Shown piece after piece: positions 14,401 to 23,353 of a stretch of DNA of 64,000 bases; the stretch's first letter is position 1, and the number at the start of each line of letters is the position of its first letter. The notes under the pieces were generated by a model. It ran no database searches and had not been told where the DNA came from. It saw nothing but the letters and a program-made list of their open reading frames with translations. The position numbers and the translations under genes are program-made. This DNA comes from Chondrosia reniformis (lineage: Eukaryota; Porifera; Demospongiae; Chondrillida; Chondrillidae). The stretch covers positions 8,789,130-8,853,129 of the forward strand of contig OX359191.1 in NCBI GenBank assembly GCA_947172415.1, written 5' to 3'.

Positions 14401-17400
14401 TCCCAAGGATTCAACAAATTGTACAACTTGTCACAGCGGATGAGAATAAACGTTGAAGACCTGTATACCTCAAAAACATCAAATATTTTATAAGTGCAGC
14501 CTTCAACAGCACTCCTTGTCCCCTTCCAACAACACTGTCCTTTAGAATTAGTAATATTCATAGGTATCAAAAAAGTGAGTTGGGCTTGCTCAAAAAAATT
14601 TTCAGATATAGTTTTCTTAACTAACGATGACAGCACTGATTCATTCAAGTTAACATCACAACTGTCATCTTTCAAAAGCTCATCTACTGGTTTTGCTTCT
14701 GTATCCATTATTCCAGCTTCAAAAATACAAAGAAATGCTGGGAGAGCAAACATCGTCCACCCTCCTTTCAATACATATAGTCCACATCTCATGATAATTT
14801 TCCTATATAGTCCAGTTTCTTTATAGGATTTGCTGAAACTGTATCCTTATATTTGAGTTCTATAGTGAAATGGAATGTAGTGTTTAAATGTGATAGAATA
14901 TAGCGACAGAAATGTACTTTACGGAAAGGAAATGGGGCAGCCAAGATGAGCTACCATCCAATGAGTACAGTAGTCCAAGAGTCCAGAGTGGATTGTAGAA
15001 ACAGAAAACATATTTATGGTATTGTCAAATGACCAAATACGTATATATATAAACTAAAGGTTTAGGACTAAGTGTGTGCATAAACAATAACCAAAAAGGA
15101 ATTCAAATCATTTATGTTTTAACATGACCGGTAATTGTCTCATTTGATCATCACAGTGTTTTTGAAAACAACCTCTACTATATATACAGATCATGTGAAA
15201 GAGACTATAAAGTCTCCTTATTTAGCAATGAATTCACAAAAAGGATACATCTTCTGCTTAATAGAATAAGCAGATGTTGGGAAGGTGTGATGAGAGGGTG
15301 TGATGAGAGGGTGGAGATGAAAGGGTGTGATGAAAGGGTGTGATGAGAGGGTGTGATGAGAGGGTGGAGATGAAAGGGTGTGATGAGAGGGTGTGATGAG
15401 AGGGTGTGATGAGAGGGTGTGATGAGAGGGTGTGATGAGAGGGTGTGATGAGAGGGTGTGATGAGAGGGTGTGATGAGAGGGTGTGATGAGAGGGTGTGA
15501 TGAGAGGGTGTGATGAGAGGGTGTGATGAGAGGGTGGAGATGTTAGGTCAGGGAGGGATCAAGGATGGTTGGACTGAAGAGATGTATATTGATGCAGAAA
15601 TGCCATGTACTGAAAAGAAATGGAGCAGACAAGCTGTAGTACCATCCAGTAGGTATGGTGGGCTAAGAGTGGATTGTAGAAACATACATAAAGTGACTGT
15701 AATCTAATAATTATGGAGATAATTAAATCTATTTGTTACAATCTAAAGCCTATATCTTAAAGCTTTGAATGCCAAATGTGATGATTTCAACCTTCAGAGC
15801 TGATCTTCTTTGGATCTCATACTCACTTAACAGTAGTCAACCACAAGCCCCTTTGAGTTCTCCCTAAGGAAAACCACAAGCCCCTTTGGTTGCTCCCTAA
15901 GGAAAACCACAAGCCCCTTTGGTTGCTCCCTAAGGAAAACCACAAACCCCTTTGGGTTCTCCCTAAGGAAAACCACAAACCCCTTTGGTTCTCCCTAAGG
16001 AAAACCACAAACCCCTTTGGTTCTCCCTAAGGAAAACCACAAACCCCTTTGGTTCTCCCTAAGGAAAACCACAAACCCCTTTGGTTCTCCCTAAGGAAAA
16101 CCACAAACCCTTTGGGTTCTCCCTAAGGAAAACCACAAACCCTTTGGTTGCTCCCTAAGGAAAACCACAAGCCCCTTTGGTTGCTCCCTAAGGAAAACCA
16201 CAAGCCCCTTTGAGTTCTCCCTAAGGAAAACCACAAGCCCCTTTGGGTTCTCCCTAAGGAAAACCACAAACCTTGTTAGTTTGAAAGTATTTCATAATTA
16301 TTGGTAGCAAGTCCACTAATTCTTATGCATCTCAGGTGCATGAGTGGGTGGGGCAAAATCAAAGATCAATGATTTTGACCTATTTGTGATAACTTCTGTG
16401 TATCCCAGTTAAAGCATGGTTTTCAACTAGGTTATTGTGAGACCATTAGCAGCTAGGTCAATATGATATAAATATTAGGGAATGAATACAAGGGGTAAAA
16501 TATTACAAAGGGTAAACATAAACACAAAGGATTAAAAATATACAAAGCACTAACTACCACAAAAAAGGAAATTACAATGAATGTGTATTATTTTCAAGTT
16601 AGTAGTCAGAAAAATAAATAAGACACATGTACGTACGTATATGTACATACACAGGTGAAATTCATGACAATGCATCAAATGCTTTCGTAAGGAACTTTCT
16701 TCATTTCTTCATCAGTTGAGTTTTCTTTCAGGGAATCCTTATCAAACTTACTCTTCAACCACTTTAGCAATCCAACAGAAATGGTACCAGCTACTGCTAA
16801 TATTAATCCATTAGAAAAAGTAATTAAGTTAGAAAAGTCATCTGCAGCATAATAAAACAGTGTTCCTTGAAAACTCTTCAAGATTAAATTCATCCCCAAA
16901 GAAAACAAAGTTACCAAAAAGGAAAGTATTGCTTCAATTAAATATTTTTGAACCTTAGTACATTCTCTAAAATTGAAGCATTTAAGAAGCAAGTTGAAAA
17001 CAATGGCAATAAGAAGAAGTAAAGCATACACAGTACCAACAAAGTAAGAAAAAAATGGGAAAAGAGTCAAAAACACTCCAAATAATACAACAAGTGGCCA
17101 GCTTAATGTTCCTAGAACAAGAAAACATCCATAGAAGGATAGGAATTCCAAAACCAATATAACGGTGACCAGCTTGAAGAAGAACAAATATTGTCTCCTC
17201 AACTTTATATACTTAATGGCCAACGTGATAGTGGAGATTATCATAACTACAACAATGAACACGCCTGAAGCTACTATACTGCATAGCCTAGGATAAGATG
17301 TAAACAATTTGTTGTTCTCTTTCAACCACTGGATGTAGCACCCTGTTGCCATACATACCACTTGGTAGGGAAATAAAAATATTGAAACAATCAGCAGTTT

Positions 17401-20400
17401 TCTATTTCTCAGAAATGATGGTGATTCCAGGTAAATAATATCATCTGAATACCTCCAAACCAGCCAAAGGGAAGAGAGTGATAGAAATATAAAGATCAAT
17501 ACAAACGCATTTTCAGGATAAAAATGGAACACAAAATGGATAATATTCCCATAATACACAATTATAAAGTCAAAATTATTTGCTTTTTTAATGGCAAATT
17601 TCACCGCTCCAATTAAACTAATTCTGTTAACTTTTGTTCTGTCAAATTGTGCATCAATGAAGTTCGGAGAGTACCAAGAGACCTCTTTAAATTGTGAATG
17701 CAAGTCTATAGACCAGGGAATTGTAAATTGGTACAGAATATCACACCTCAGCATTCTGAAAGCACTTGATCTTAATAATTCAAGCTGATAAGCAATCTTA
17801 TAGGAACAGTTGCCAACTGGTTCATCCATATTCTTATAACAACATTCACCTTTGTCATTGCTTTCCCTCACAGGTCTCATGACTGTAATCAGTATCTGTT
17901 CATAAAGATTGTAGGCCAGAAGTCTCTGCACTTTGTCTGAAATGTTAGGGAGAAACTGCCTGCTATATCCTTGGACACAAGACGGCCTCTCAGAAACATT
18001 AGCAGGACTGCTGGTAGCAGGTCTTTCAGCAGCCAACACAGGAAAGAGAAGGACAATGATACAAGAACTGGTTGATTTAAAGCACATACTAGTACCTCAT
18101 ATTAAAGACCTTACAAGAACAACTACATTGCAGGAATTATATACTTTGTTCTCAGGATATTGAAACTGAGATAAATGGAAACACTGACAATATGATTAAA
18201 ATGTAAGTCAGCAGTTTTTATCATGAGGAAGGGAAGGTTATGATTGAGAATCTTCCACTACAGTTAAGTATTGCATAATTCTCCATTATGTACTAAATAG
18301 AAACTTATCTTCATATAAATATGAAAATGGACAATCCTGACCATTTATTCAAATGTTTATAATGCCTAAATTTAGAGTGTGCTATTAAGTGCCACTCTCA
18401 TGTGATAGATAATTTCACCATTCACTTGTTATATAAAGTTATATTTTTTACAAAAATAGATTTAGCCATACCTGATAATCTTTGCACAGAGATAGCTACT
18501 AATATATCATTTTCTGCTCAAAAATTCCCCTTGAAAGCTTGCAGCAATTAGTTATAAATTGCAATCATTGTTTAAGCTAGATGCTACTATTACAGACATA
18601 CGTAAATACGTACATACATATAGGAAAAATGTACATACGTATATAGAATTTAGAAGAGTAGTTTGTTGCTGACATAATAGCATGAACTCAAATTCATCTC
18701 AATAGTCCAAATATGATTAAATTTTGTAATATTTTCTTTAAAAATACACTTTTTATTGCTCATTGAATTCTTTGTTTACCTTTGCCACTGGAGGTCGAAC
18801 ATGTTCAAGAAGAAGATCTCTAAAGTGAGGTTCATGAAGAATGATTCTATATTTGCCATCTGTTTGTTCTGCAATTGTTTTTAAAATCTTCATTTCAGCT
18901 GCAAGTCCTATGAAAGAACACCTAATCCCAGCTTCTCTCATCTCCTGTGAAGATGCATTAAAAACTTGTAATACAATTAAGTGGTGACATTGGAAAGTTA
19001 AACAAATTGTGTAAGACTTTTTGGAGAATCTTTTAGATACCAAACTTTTGGAGAAAAAAGAGAGACAGGTGAACTCAAACTATCTAACCTGAAGTGTTGT
19101 GTATATACTCCCAGGATCACATGTGGTTATTGATCCCATGACAACCAGTATCTCCTTACTAGAGTGTAAGGGGGTATTCCTGCAATTAAGATTTGAATTA
19201 TTGGTTATCACAACAGCAGCACTAAGTGCTTCATTCACAACTGACTCACTTTAATCCTCTAATGGCCATCTCAAATGAATTTTGCAGACTTGGCTCTCCC
19301 TGGCACTCCAGTTTTAGTAGCTGTTTTAATAGTCCAACTTGTTTGGTTAGATTACCTGAGATTGTCATGAACATGCTATGAATGTAGTGGAAGGTTTGTA
19401 AACTCCATAGCCCTCCATACCAATGTACTTGAGAGCAACTGGTGTTATGTGCACCTTCATATTCAGTCAACCACAACTTACATCCCAATTCTGATATCTT
19501 TCGAGCCTTTGCATTTAAAGTGGCAATGAGTCCCAACTATGGAAAGAAGAGAACACAAACTACAGTAACAGCTATTTTGATTTTGAATGCTTTATTTTTG
19601 AACTTTTTGAGTGTCTAATGACACATTTGGATTTATTGTCACATATTTCAACCCTGAGACTTTCTTTCAACCGTGACTTTAGACACTCAAAGGTCAAAAG
19701 ATGAATCATACAAAAGATAGGTTTAATGCAATCTGAAAAACTAACGTACTTGTGAAAGTGGATTTTGATCAAAATATTCAGTCATAAAATTTTCCAGCAG
19801 CTTGAGATAAAAGGAATATAAAACATGTAAGTACTCCATAGGCTATCATATAAAAGGCATACTGACTATAATAATATACACAATAGGGAACATAACCAAC
19901 TTTTAGTGATGCAATGAAGCGATTTGGTTTGAGGTCATGGTCCTCCATTGACTTTGAGCAATCCAACACAACAAATAGATGTCTCATCTAGTATCAACAA
20001 CAATAAGATTAAACTATATAAGATACCATTAAAATAAATAATTAACATTGAATACACCCACGTGTTCATTACAAACCAGATCATGTGTCTTTTTGGTTAA
20101 AACTATAACTTATAACAACAATTTTTCTATAGTTTACAAAACAGATCTGGTAAATTATATATCTCTATAAGTATGTTACAGTATGTATACATATTCCTAC
20201 AAAATACTAATTTTCTAAGTCTGCTGAGGCTGATAGTGGCCCTACCATTCCCAGTTTAGTCTTTCCTTTAGTTTCAAAGAGCCTAACAAATGAGAAACAT
20301 CACATATGCAACTCACATATGACATGGCAAAAATATGCATATTGTAACTCCAACAGCAAGATATCATTATAGTCAAATAAATTAATTTAAAGTCATAATT

Positions 20401-20858
20401 TTTTATTTCTGTGCTGACAATATTAGTGCAATTGTTATAAATGCAATAATATACCCGTATTTGTATCAATAAATGATCACTCCTTTTATTAGGAATTAAA
20501 AAATTAGCTGATTCCCTAAAGGTCTCTATACTAGCAAGACTCTACTGTCGTTTGTACATTCCTAGAACTATAATAGAAATTTAATCGACGAAGTACAATA
20601 GTTCAGCTACTTTCTCCTCTTTGCTTTGTATGCAGCTTCTTCCGATGGCGTTTCAAGCAATCCTTCCGCTGATTCCTTGATATTCTCCCTAAATGATAAA
20701 ATATGCATTGTCAGCTCGAGATCGCACTAAGAAACAAACCCTATATATAGCTTATTCATCTTATTATACGATCTTAATCATACGGTTCTTGTATAAACAT
20801 ACCATGATTTCTCATAGTCGGTTTCCCAGGAGTACACATTCGATTGTTCATCGTCCAT
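2467..20858 (-). CDS. GTF2H2: TFIIH core subunit p44 (general transcription factor IIH subunit 2), 16 exons
   Basis: p44/SSL1 is a subunit of TFIIH that stimulates the XPD helicase in transcription initiation and nucleotide excision repair. I assembled 16 phase-compatible exons: 20803-20858, 20611-20688, 20246-20282, 19901-19987, 19750-19800, 19482-19536, 19250-19355, 19089-19179, 18780-18944, 10947-10977, 8025-8070, 7396-7456, 4894-4939, 3059-3161, 2661-2700 and 2467-2559. They give 381 aa; human is 395. The vWA domain starts at MRHLFVVLD (residue 58) with D66-x-S68-x-S70, followed by [17 protein letters not shown] and TTCDPGSIY. After the [11 protein letters not shown] linker come a C4 zinc ribbon (YFCPQC...CTVCGLTL) and the C-terminal C4C4 RING-like module (CTGC...CPQC...CIDC...CPGC). 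Intron 9 (10978-18779, 7.8 kb) contains two other genes on the same strand; other introns are as short as 100 bp. Identity is very secure; the weakest boundary is the GTTGGT donor after residue 86. Confidence 0.93.
4985..5066 (-). repeat. dispersed repeat R1, partial copy
   Basis: Shares TAGTTCCCTATAGGC and ATAGCATGTAGGAAAATGG with 10770-10840. It lies in GTF2H2 intron 12. Confidence 0.6.
6603..6653. repeat. perfect 51-bp palindrome (25-bp arms, 1-nt centre)
   Basis: The arm at 6603-6627 (ATTTCAGCCCTTTCCTAATA...) is the exact reverse complement of 6629-6653, with one T between. It lies in GTF2H2 intron 12. As RNA from either strand it would form an uninterrupted 25-bp stem. Confidence 0.95.
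6698..6825 (+). repeat. dispersed repeat R1, partial copy
   Basis: Reads ACACCATTTTCTTACATGC, then GAGCTTTGGATGAGGATACA, which are the reverse complements of the same blocks at 7640-7720 and 10745-10840. It lies in GTF2H2 intron 12. Confidence 0.6.
7536..7735 (-). repeat. dispersed repeat R1, longest copy
   Basis: About 200 bp that joins both halves of the family: the 'AAAGATTCCCAGGGTAGCTG' half and the 'CATCCAAAGCTCTCACTAGG' half, separated by a purine-rich GAGAAGAAGAGAAGG tract. It lies in GTF2H2 intron 11. No open frame and no obvious terminal inverted repeat, so a short non-autonomous element is the best description. Confidence 0.6.
8826..8905 (-). repeat. dispersed repeat R1, diverged partial copy
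   Basis: Carries AAGACAAAGACTCCCAGGG and AATAGCTGTCTGGCCA, matching the first half of the copy at 7536. It lies in GTF2H2 intron 10. Confidence 0.5.
9258..9394. repeat. imperfect hairpin element (~137 bp)
   Basis: The left part (CTTAAATAACAGCCA, GGGGTCATTTTCAGCT, TTCTTGTGCA) pairs imperfectly with the right part (GTACAAGAAACAGCTG, AAATGACC, GCTGCTATTTAAG). This is the shape of a small fold-back MITE. It lies in GTF2H2 intron 10. Confidence 0.55.
10700..10845 (-). repeat. dispersed repeat R1, copy next to GTF2H2 exon 10
   Basis: Purine-rich tract, then CTTCATCCAAAGCTCTC and TAGTTCCCTATAGGC, ending AAAATGGTGTATTAGAT. It matches the copies at 4985, 6698 and 7536. Confidence 0.6.
10978..13370. 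other. distal part of GTF2H2 intron 9, no gene seen
   Basis: AT-rich sequence with only short open frames and scattered TATA/TACGTA tracts. It is the part of the 7.8 kb intron 9 between exon 10 and the first nested receptor-like gene. I see no further exons or recognisable elements. Confidence 0.6.
13371..14792 (-). CDS. signal-peptide/7TM protein of an unrecognised family, nested copy 1 (473 aa)
   Basis: Intronless frame of 473 aa. A hydrophobic N-terminus ([10 protein letters not shown]) suggests a signal peptide. Then come about 170 extracellular residues with a Cys motif (KGQCCWKG...GCTYKI...[14 protein letters not shown]...PW), then about seven hydrophobic segments: near [106 protein letters not shown] and [19 protein letters not shown]. 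The cytoplasmic tail is about 45 aa. The architecture is receptor-like, but there is no recognisable GPCR motif (no DRY, NPxxY or GPS site), so signalling is only an inference. It is a paralogue of the gene at 16675-18087, same strand, and both lie inside intron 9 of GTF2H2. Two Met codons (residues 1 and 14) could start it. Confidence 0.85.
   Translation of the reverse strand: MRCGLYVLKGGWTMFALPAFLCIFEAGIMDTEAKPVDELLKDDSCDVNLNESVLSSLVKKTISENFFEQAQLTFLIPMNITNSKGQCCWKGTRSAVEGCTYKIFDVFEVYRSSTFILIRCDKLYNLLNPWEGCIYFSKETWYIPMSLEHKQNKLLLSLKSTFQDDGSHYMRIRQLQFGSSWNNWHKLVQDLALPLTLAAACVAAYIVYFIYSEDVKRMRICIQDQKLLTLSLFLTIHAVIIAYIGRVWGAYIDLASSSHQCRADFIFLLIQLLVISLIIAAGVFLVVKYAYFQKQYWIPIKLIIILNIVEYSVYHGIFILFGLLTWPLLTTFIILKCASCIFMICGAFHTIFLLFSILHKVCCKHRSGMTLRVWVELLITVVASVFLAGVWLCFRVIRDALFLSPSDDLFNLLSFSNGIVLTAIGTLFAGLVKWCRYPKRLKMATDIVQPLPKERDLSGNYASKKNYCTFEEP
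15283..15540. repeat. 13-bp minisatellite (GGTGTGATGAGAG)n
   Basis: About 20 near-identical 13-bp copies, with occasional GGTGGAGATGAAAG variants. It lies between the two nested 7TM genes. The unbroken frames through it are a by-product of the repeat and not coding evidence. Confidence 0.95.
15838..16275. repeat. 31-34-bp minisatellite, about 13 copies
   Basis: The core CCCTAAGGAAAACCACAA recurs 13 times, joined by CCCCTTTGGTTCT-type spacers that vary in length (GGTTCT, GGGTTCT, GGTTGCT, GAGTTCT). Outer copies carry CACAAGCCCC and inner copies CACAAACCCC, so the array is symmetric in variant type. It lies between the nested 7TM genes. Regular spacers are absent, so it is not a CRISPR array. 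Confidence 0.95.
16675..18087 (-). CDS. signal-peptide/7TM protein of an unrecognised family, nested copy 2 (470 aa)
   Basis: Intronless, 470 aa. A clear signal peptide ([17 protein letters not shown], cleavage near residue 20) precedes an ectodomain of about 180 aa with N-glycosylation sequons (NVS, NIS, NCS). It shares the Cys framework of its neighbour: KGECCYKN...VGNCSYKI...[14 protein letters not shown]...PW. About seven membrane segments follow, with the shared last helix ([19 protein letters not shown]) and a Lys/Glu-rich tail. Sequence identity to 13371-14792 is low overall, but the order of motifs is the same, so the duplication is old. It lies within intron 9 of GTF2H2 on the same strand and needs its own promoter, presumably in 18088-18779. 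The family is unknown to me. Confidence 0.85.
   Translation of the reverse strand: MCFKSTSSCIIVLLFPVLAAERPATSSPANVSERPSCVQGYSRQFLPNISDKVQRLLAYNLYEQILITVMRPVRESNDKGECCYKNMDEPVGNCSYKIAYQLELLRSSAFRMLRCDILYQFTIPWSIDLHSQFKEVSWYSPNFIDAQFDRTKVNRISLIGAVKFAIKKANNFDFIIVYYGNIIHFVFHFYPENAFVLIFIFLSLSSLWLVWRYSDDIIYLESPSFLRNRKLLIVSIFLFPYQVVCMATGCYIQWLKENNKLFTSYPRLCSIVASGVFIVVVMIISTITLAIKYIKLRRQYLFFFKLVTVILVLEFLSFYGCFLVLGTLSWPLVVLFGVFLTLFPFFSYFVGTVYALLLLIAIVFNLLLKCFNFRECTKVQKYLIEAILSFLVTLFSLGMNLILKSFQGTLFYYAADDFSNLITFSNGLILAVAGTISVGLLKWLKSKFDKDSLKENSTDEEMKKVPYESI
18088..18779. other. 5' flank of the nested 7TM gene within GTF2H2 intron 9
   Basis: About 690 bp of AT-rich DNA between the 7TM start codon (18087) and the GTF2H2 exon ending at 18780. 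It must carry the nested gene's promoter if that gene is transcribed independently. I see no distinctive site. Confidence 0.4.
19575..19770. repeat. fold-back element R2 in a short GTF2H2 intron
   Basis: Contains TTTTTGAGTGTCTAATGACA and, in inverted orientation, GACTTTAGACACTCAAAGG, with TTTCAACCCTGAG in the centre. Related wording (TTTGAGCGTCTA, TTCGACCCTGGGG) recurs at 33470, 36500 and 38290, so this looks like a dispersed hairpin family. It is confined between GTF2H2 exons at 19536 and 19750. Confidence 0.5.
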
Positions 20859-21495
20859 TTTAGGAGTATTGCTCAATAATATTGCATAGACATAGGCTCA
20901 TGTTGGATAGCAATTTATCAAGGATATATCAGTGCTACATTATGGAGCAAAGGCCCTAGTGTGTTTTACACATGGTGCACTTTAGTAATAATAATAATAA
21001 TAATATATCAATTTTAAGCTCATAAGTAGTCGATTACTTTAGTTATCAATTTGATTTAATCGTTACAAGTTAGAAAAACTTAATTACTGTCCTGCCATCA
21101 TAGTTTATAGCGTAATGTCCGTATGAGGTTTAGGAGTTATAATTCTTTGTTACTGTTGAGAGCTGTCGGAGCTGTACTAGGATATGTCTTGTGTATTGGC
21201 TGTAGAGAGGACGAATTTGGACACATTCCAAGCATCAGACGAGTCCACCACGACAGGTCTTCTTCGCAACCTCTTTTCTCTACCACCTTGTCGTCCGTAC
21301 GAGTGCGCTTTCTTAAAATTTTTGTATCACTTAACTGAAACTCCATCTTTTCCATTCTGGTGCTAACCTAATATGCCCTAAGCCAGAGGGCAGTCAGGAT
21401 AAAATCTTAGGAGCCGCCATGTTTGAAATTAAAAATGGCCGACGGACCGTAAGGAATGTTAGCTATAGATTACGAATGCAAAGTGTAAGACTAGT
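20859..21495. promoter_or_regulatory. shared divergent promoter region of GTF2H2 and the metallophosphoesterase
   Basis: 637 bp separate the GTF2H2 start codon (20858, -) from the phosphoesterase start codon (21496, +). The orientation makes this the only space for both promoters. It includes an (AAT)n tract near 20988-21005 and a possible small ORF at 21137-21355 on the minus strand. Specific promoter elements are not identifiable by eye. Confidence 0.5.
21137..21355 (-). CDS. possible small protein of 72 aa, hypothetical
   Basis: An ATG-initiated frame (MEKMEFQLSDTKILRKRT...) with a mixed charged composition, a KRTRTDDK basic patch and a SWWTRLML segment. Its composition is more protein-like than other short frames here, and it sits in a gene-dense stretch. 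Against it, it occupies most of the divergent promoter region and overlaps open frames on the plus strand. I do not recognise it. Confidence 0.3.
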   Translation of the reverse strand: MEKMEFQLSDTKILRKRTRTDDKVVEKRGCEEDLSWWTRLMLGMCPNSSSLQPIHKTYPSTAPTALNSNKEL

Positions 21496-23165
21496 ATGAT
21501 TTCCAGTAGGAAAGTATTTTGGAGGAAATATCTCCTTTGCAGTATGTTTTTGTCTTCTATATGGGTATACTTTGGAGAAATTGGCGTGTATTCCCTCTAT
21601 CCGTTCCTGTATTGGTCAAAGGAACACACTAACTTAATCGACGAAGACTTAAAGATTTTATTCATTTCAGATATACATCTAATGTGTACAGTTCCTCTCG
21701 TGGAAAATGCTCTGTTCCGTTGGGACGCTGATCGCTATATCAGAATGAATGTCAGACAAGCGTTAGCATATTTGGTCCCCGACGCAGTGGTGTCATTGGG
21801 GGACACATTTGACCAGGGGTTTTATGCAAACGATGGCGAATGGGCGGCTTACCAAACCTGTTTGAAGAGCGTTATTCCATCCCATATCCAGTTGTTTGTT
21901 ACTCCAGGGGATAACGATATTGGAGGAGAGGGAAGAGATGTGATGAATAAAGATGTAATTGACAAATTTAAAAGAACATTTTCATCACTAAACGATGTTC
22001 ATATTATAAGAAATGTTGCCTTAGTACAAGTAAGTGGTAAAACATTGTATAGACATTGGCTGTAGTAGCTGTTTTATGATTGGCCTCAAATGGATATTTG
22101 TCCATATCTCCACTTGTTTTCTTTAAGGTCAATACTGTCCCACTTATACGACACTCTCCAATAGGAGAAGTTGAAGGAATGGTTCGTAAAGAAATGGAAA
22201 TATTTGCGATCTCATTAGCCGAAAAACTTAGGGGAATTCCCCCAATTAATACCACTCTCATGTTCAGCCATGTTCCCTTACAAGAGATGCAGGATGACAG
22301 ATTAAAGAATATATTATTTGAATCTGTGAAGCCAAACTTCTACTTCTCTGGTCATACTCACAGCTTTAGACACACTATTCATAGAATAGGTGGCATGCAT
22401 GTGCAGCAGTTCCTCCTGCCAACAGCAAGCTACCGTATGGGTGAAGCTCACATGGCCGCTGGAGCCGTAACAATCAGTGAGTCCATTAAATAGAGATAAT
22501 CATCTTATCCAAGACGTGTCCCTCTGCCCTCTCCTCCCGTGAAACTGTAATGTTATGTGCCTTGCAATTAAATATTAGTATATTTATTTATGAAGTATTT
22601 TATGTGGATAATAGTTTGTGTCCTAGGTAAGGTGGGGGTGTGTCCTAGGTGAGGTGGGGGTGTGTCCTAGGTAAGGTGGGGGTGTGTCCTAGGTGAGGTG
22701 GGGGTGTGTCCTAGGTAAGATGGGGGTGTGTCCTAGGTGAGGTGGGGTGTGTCCTATAGGTGAGGTAGGGGTGTGTCCTAGGTGAGGTGGGGTGTGTCCT
22801 AGGTAAGGTGGGGGTGTGTCCTAGGTAAGGTGGGGGTGTGTCCTAGGTGAGGTGGGAGGGTGTCCTAGGTGAGGTGGGGTGTGTCCTAGGTAAGGTGGGG
22901 GTGTGTCCTAGGTGAGGTGGGGTGTGTCCTAGGTAAGGTGGGGGTGTGTCCTAGGTAAGGTAGGTATATGTGAAGTTGTGATAACCATATAATTTGTATC
23001 TTGATCTTTCTTGTCCCTGCAGGTAAGGACGGCCACTTGTCTTTCCATCTGCTCTGGTTCCCTCCACGTTTCCCAATTTTGGTTTCATATCTTGTAATTC
23101 TGGCAATTATCTCTTTTCTCTGTGTTCAGTACTGTCGTTCAAGACGTCGTTATCTTGGTAGATAA
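21496..23165 (+). CDS. MPPE1/Cdc1-like metallophosphoesterase, membrane-anchored (3 exons, 341 aa)
   Basis: Exons 21496-22029, 22128-22476 and 23023-23165 are in phase (GTAAGT and GTGAGT donors; TTTAAG and CTGCAG acceptors). The family (MPPE1/PGAP5, yeast Cdc1 and Ted1) remodels GPI anchors in the early secretory pathway. An N-terminal hydrophobic segment (LLCSMFLSSIWVYFG) is followed by the calcineurin-like fold: D59-x-H61 (FISDIHL), GDTFD at 102-106, G-D-N-D at 138-141, H226 in FSHVP and GHTH at 253-256. A C-terminal membrane segment (ILVSYLVILAIISFLCV) ends in a basic CRSRRRYLGR tail, which resembles an ER-retrieval-type end. The block usually written GNHD reads GDND here. A 16-copy minisatellite fills the last intron. 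Confidence 0.85.
22615..22975 (+). repeat. ~21-bp intronic minisatellite with a splice-donor-like core
   Basis: About 16 copies of GTGTCCTAGGT(A/G)AGGTGGGG inside the second intron of the phosphoesterase gene. On the coding strand nearly every unit contains AGGTAAGG or AGGTGAGG, close to the U1 5' splice-site consensus. The genuine donor is at 22477 and the acceptor at 23022. Confidence 0.95.
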
Positions 23166-23353
23166 CACTTATTTTAATATTTGTACCATATGTATTTATA
23201 CTTGGAACTGCATGATGTGCTTAATAAATGTGGTGCCATTTTTGACATCCATTTATAATACATGATGTCACGTGCATTATGTTTAAAAATGGATGACTGC
23301 GGGGTCTGGACTAATTTTTAATACCGGAAATACCAAATCTGAAAACAAACAAA

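Noticed and set aside
15823-16008. Minus-strand frame of repeated GLWFSLG units
   Set aside because: It is simply the translation of the 31-34-bp minisatellite; spacer lengths vary and break periodicity, so it is not a real repeat protein.
15838-16275. CRISPR-like direct repeats
   Set aside because: The repeats are contiguous with tiny, similar joins, there are no unique spacers and no cas genes, and the genome is eukaryotic.
18753-19043. Independent small genes at 18753-20469 (-)
   Set aside because: These frames are individual GTF2H2 exons read into their introns; joined by consensus splice sites they give a continuous p44 protein.
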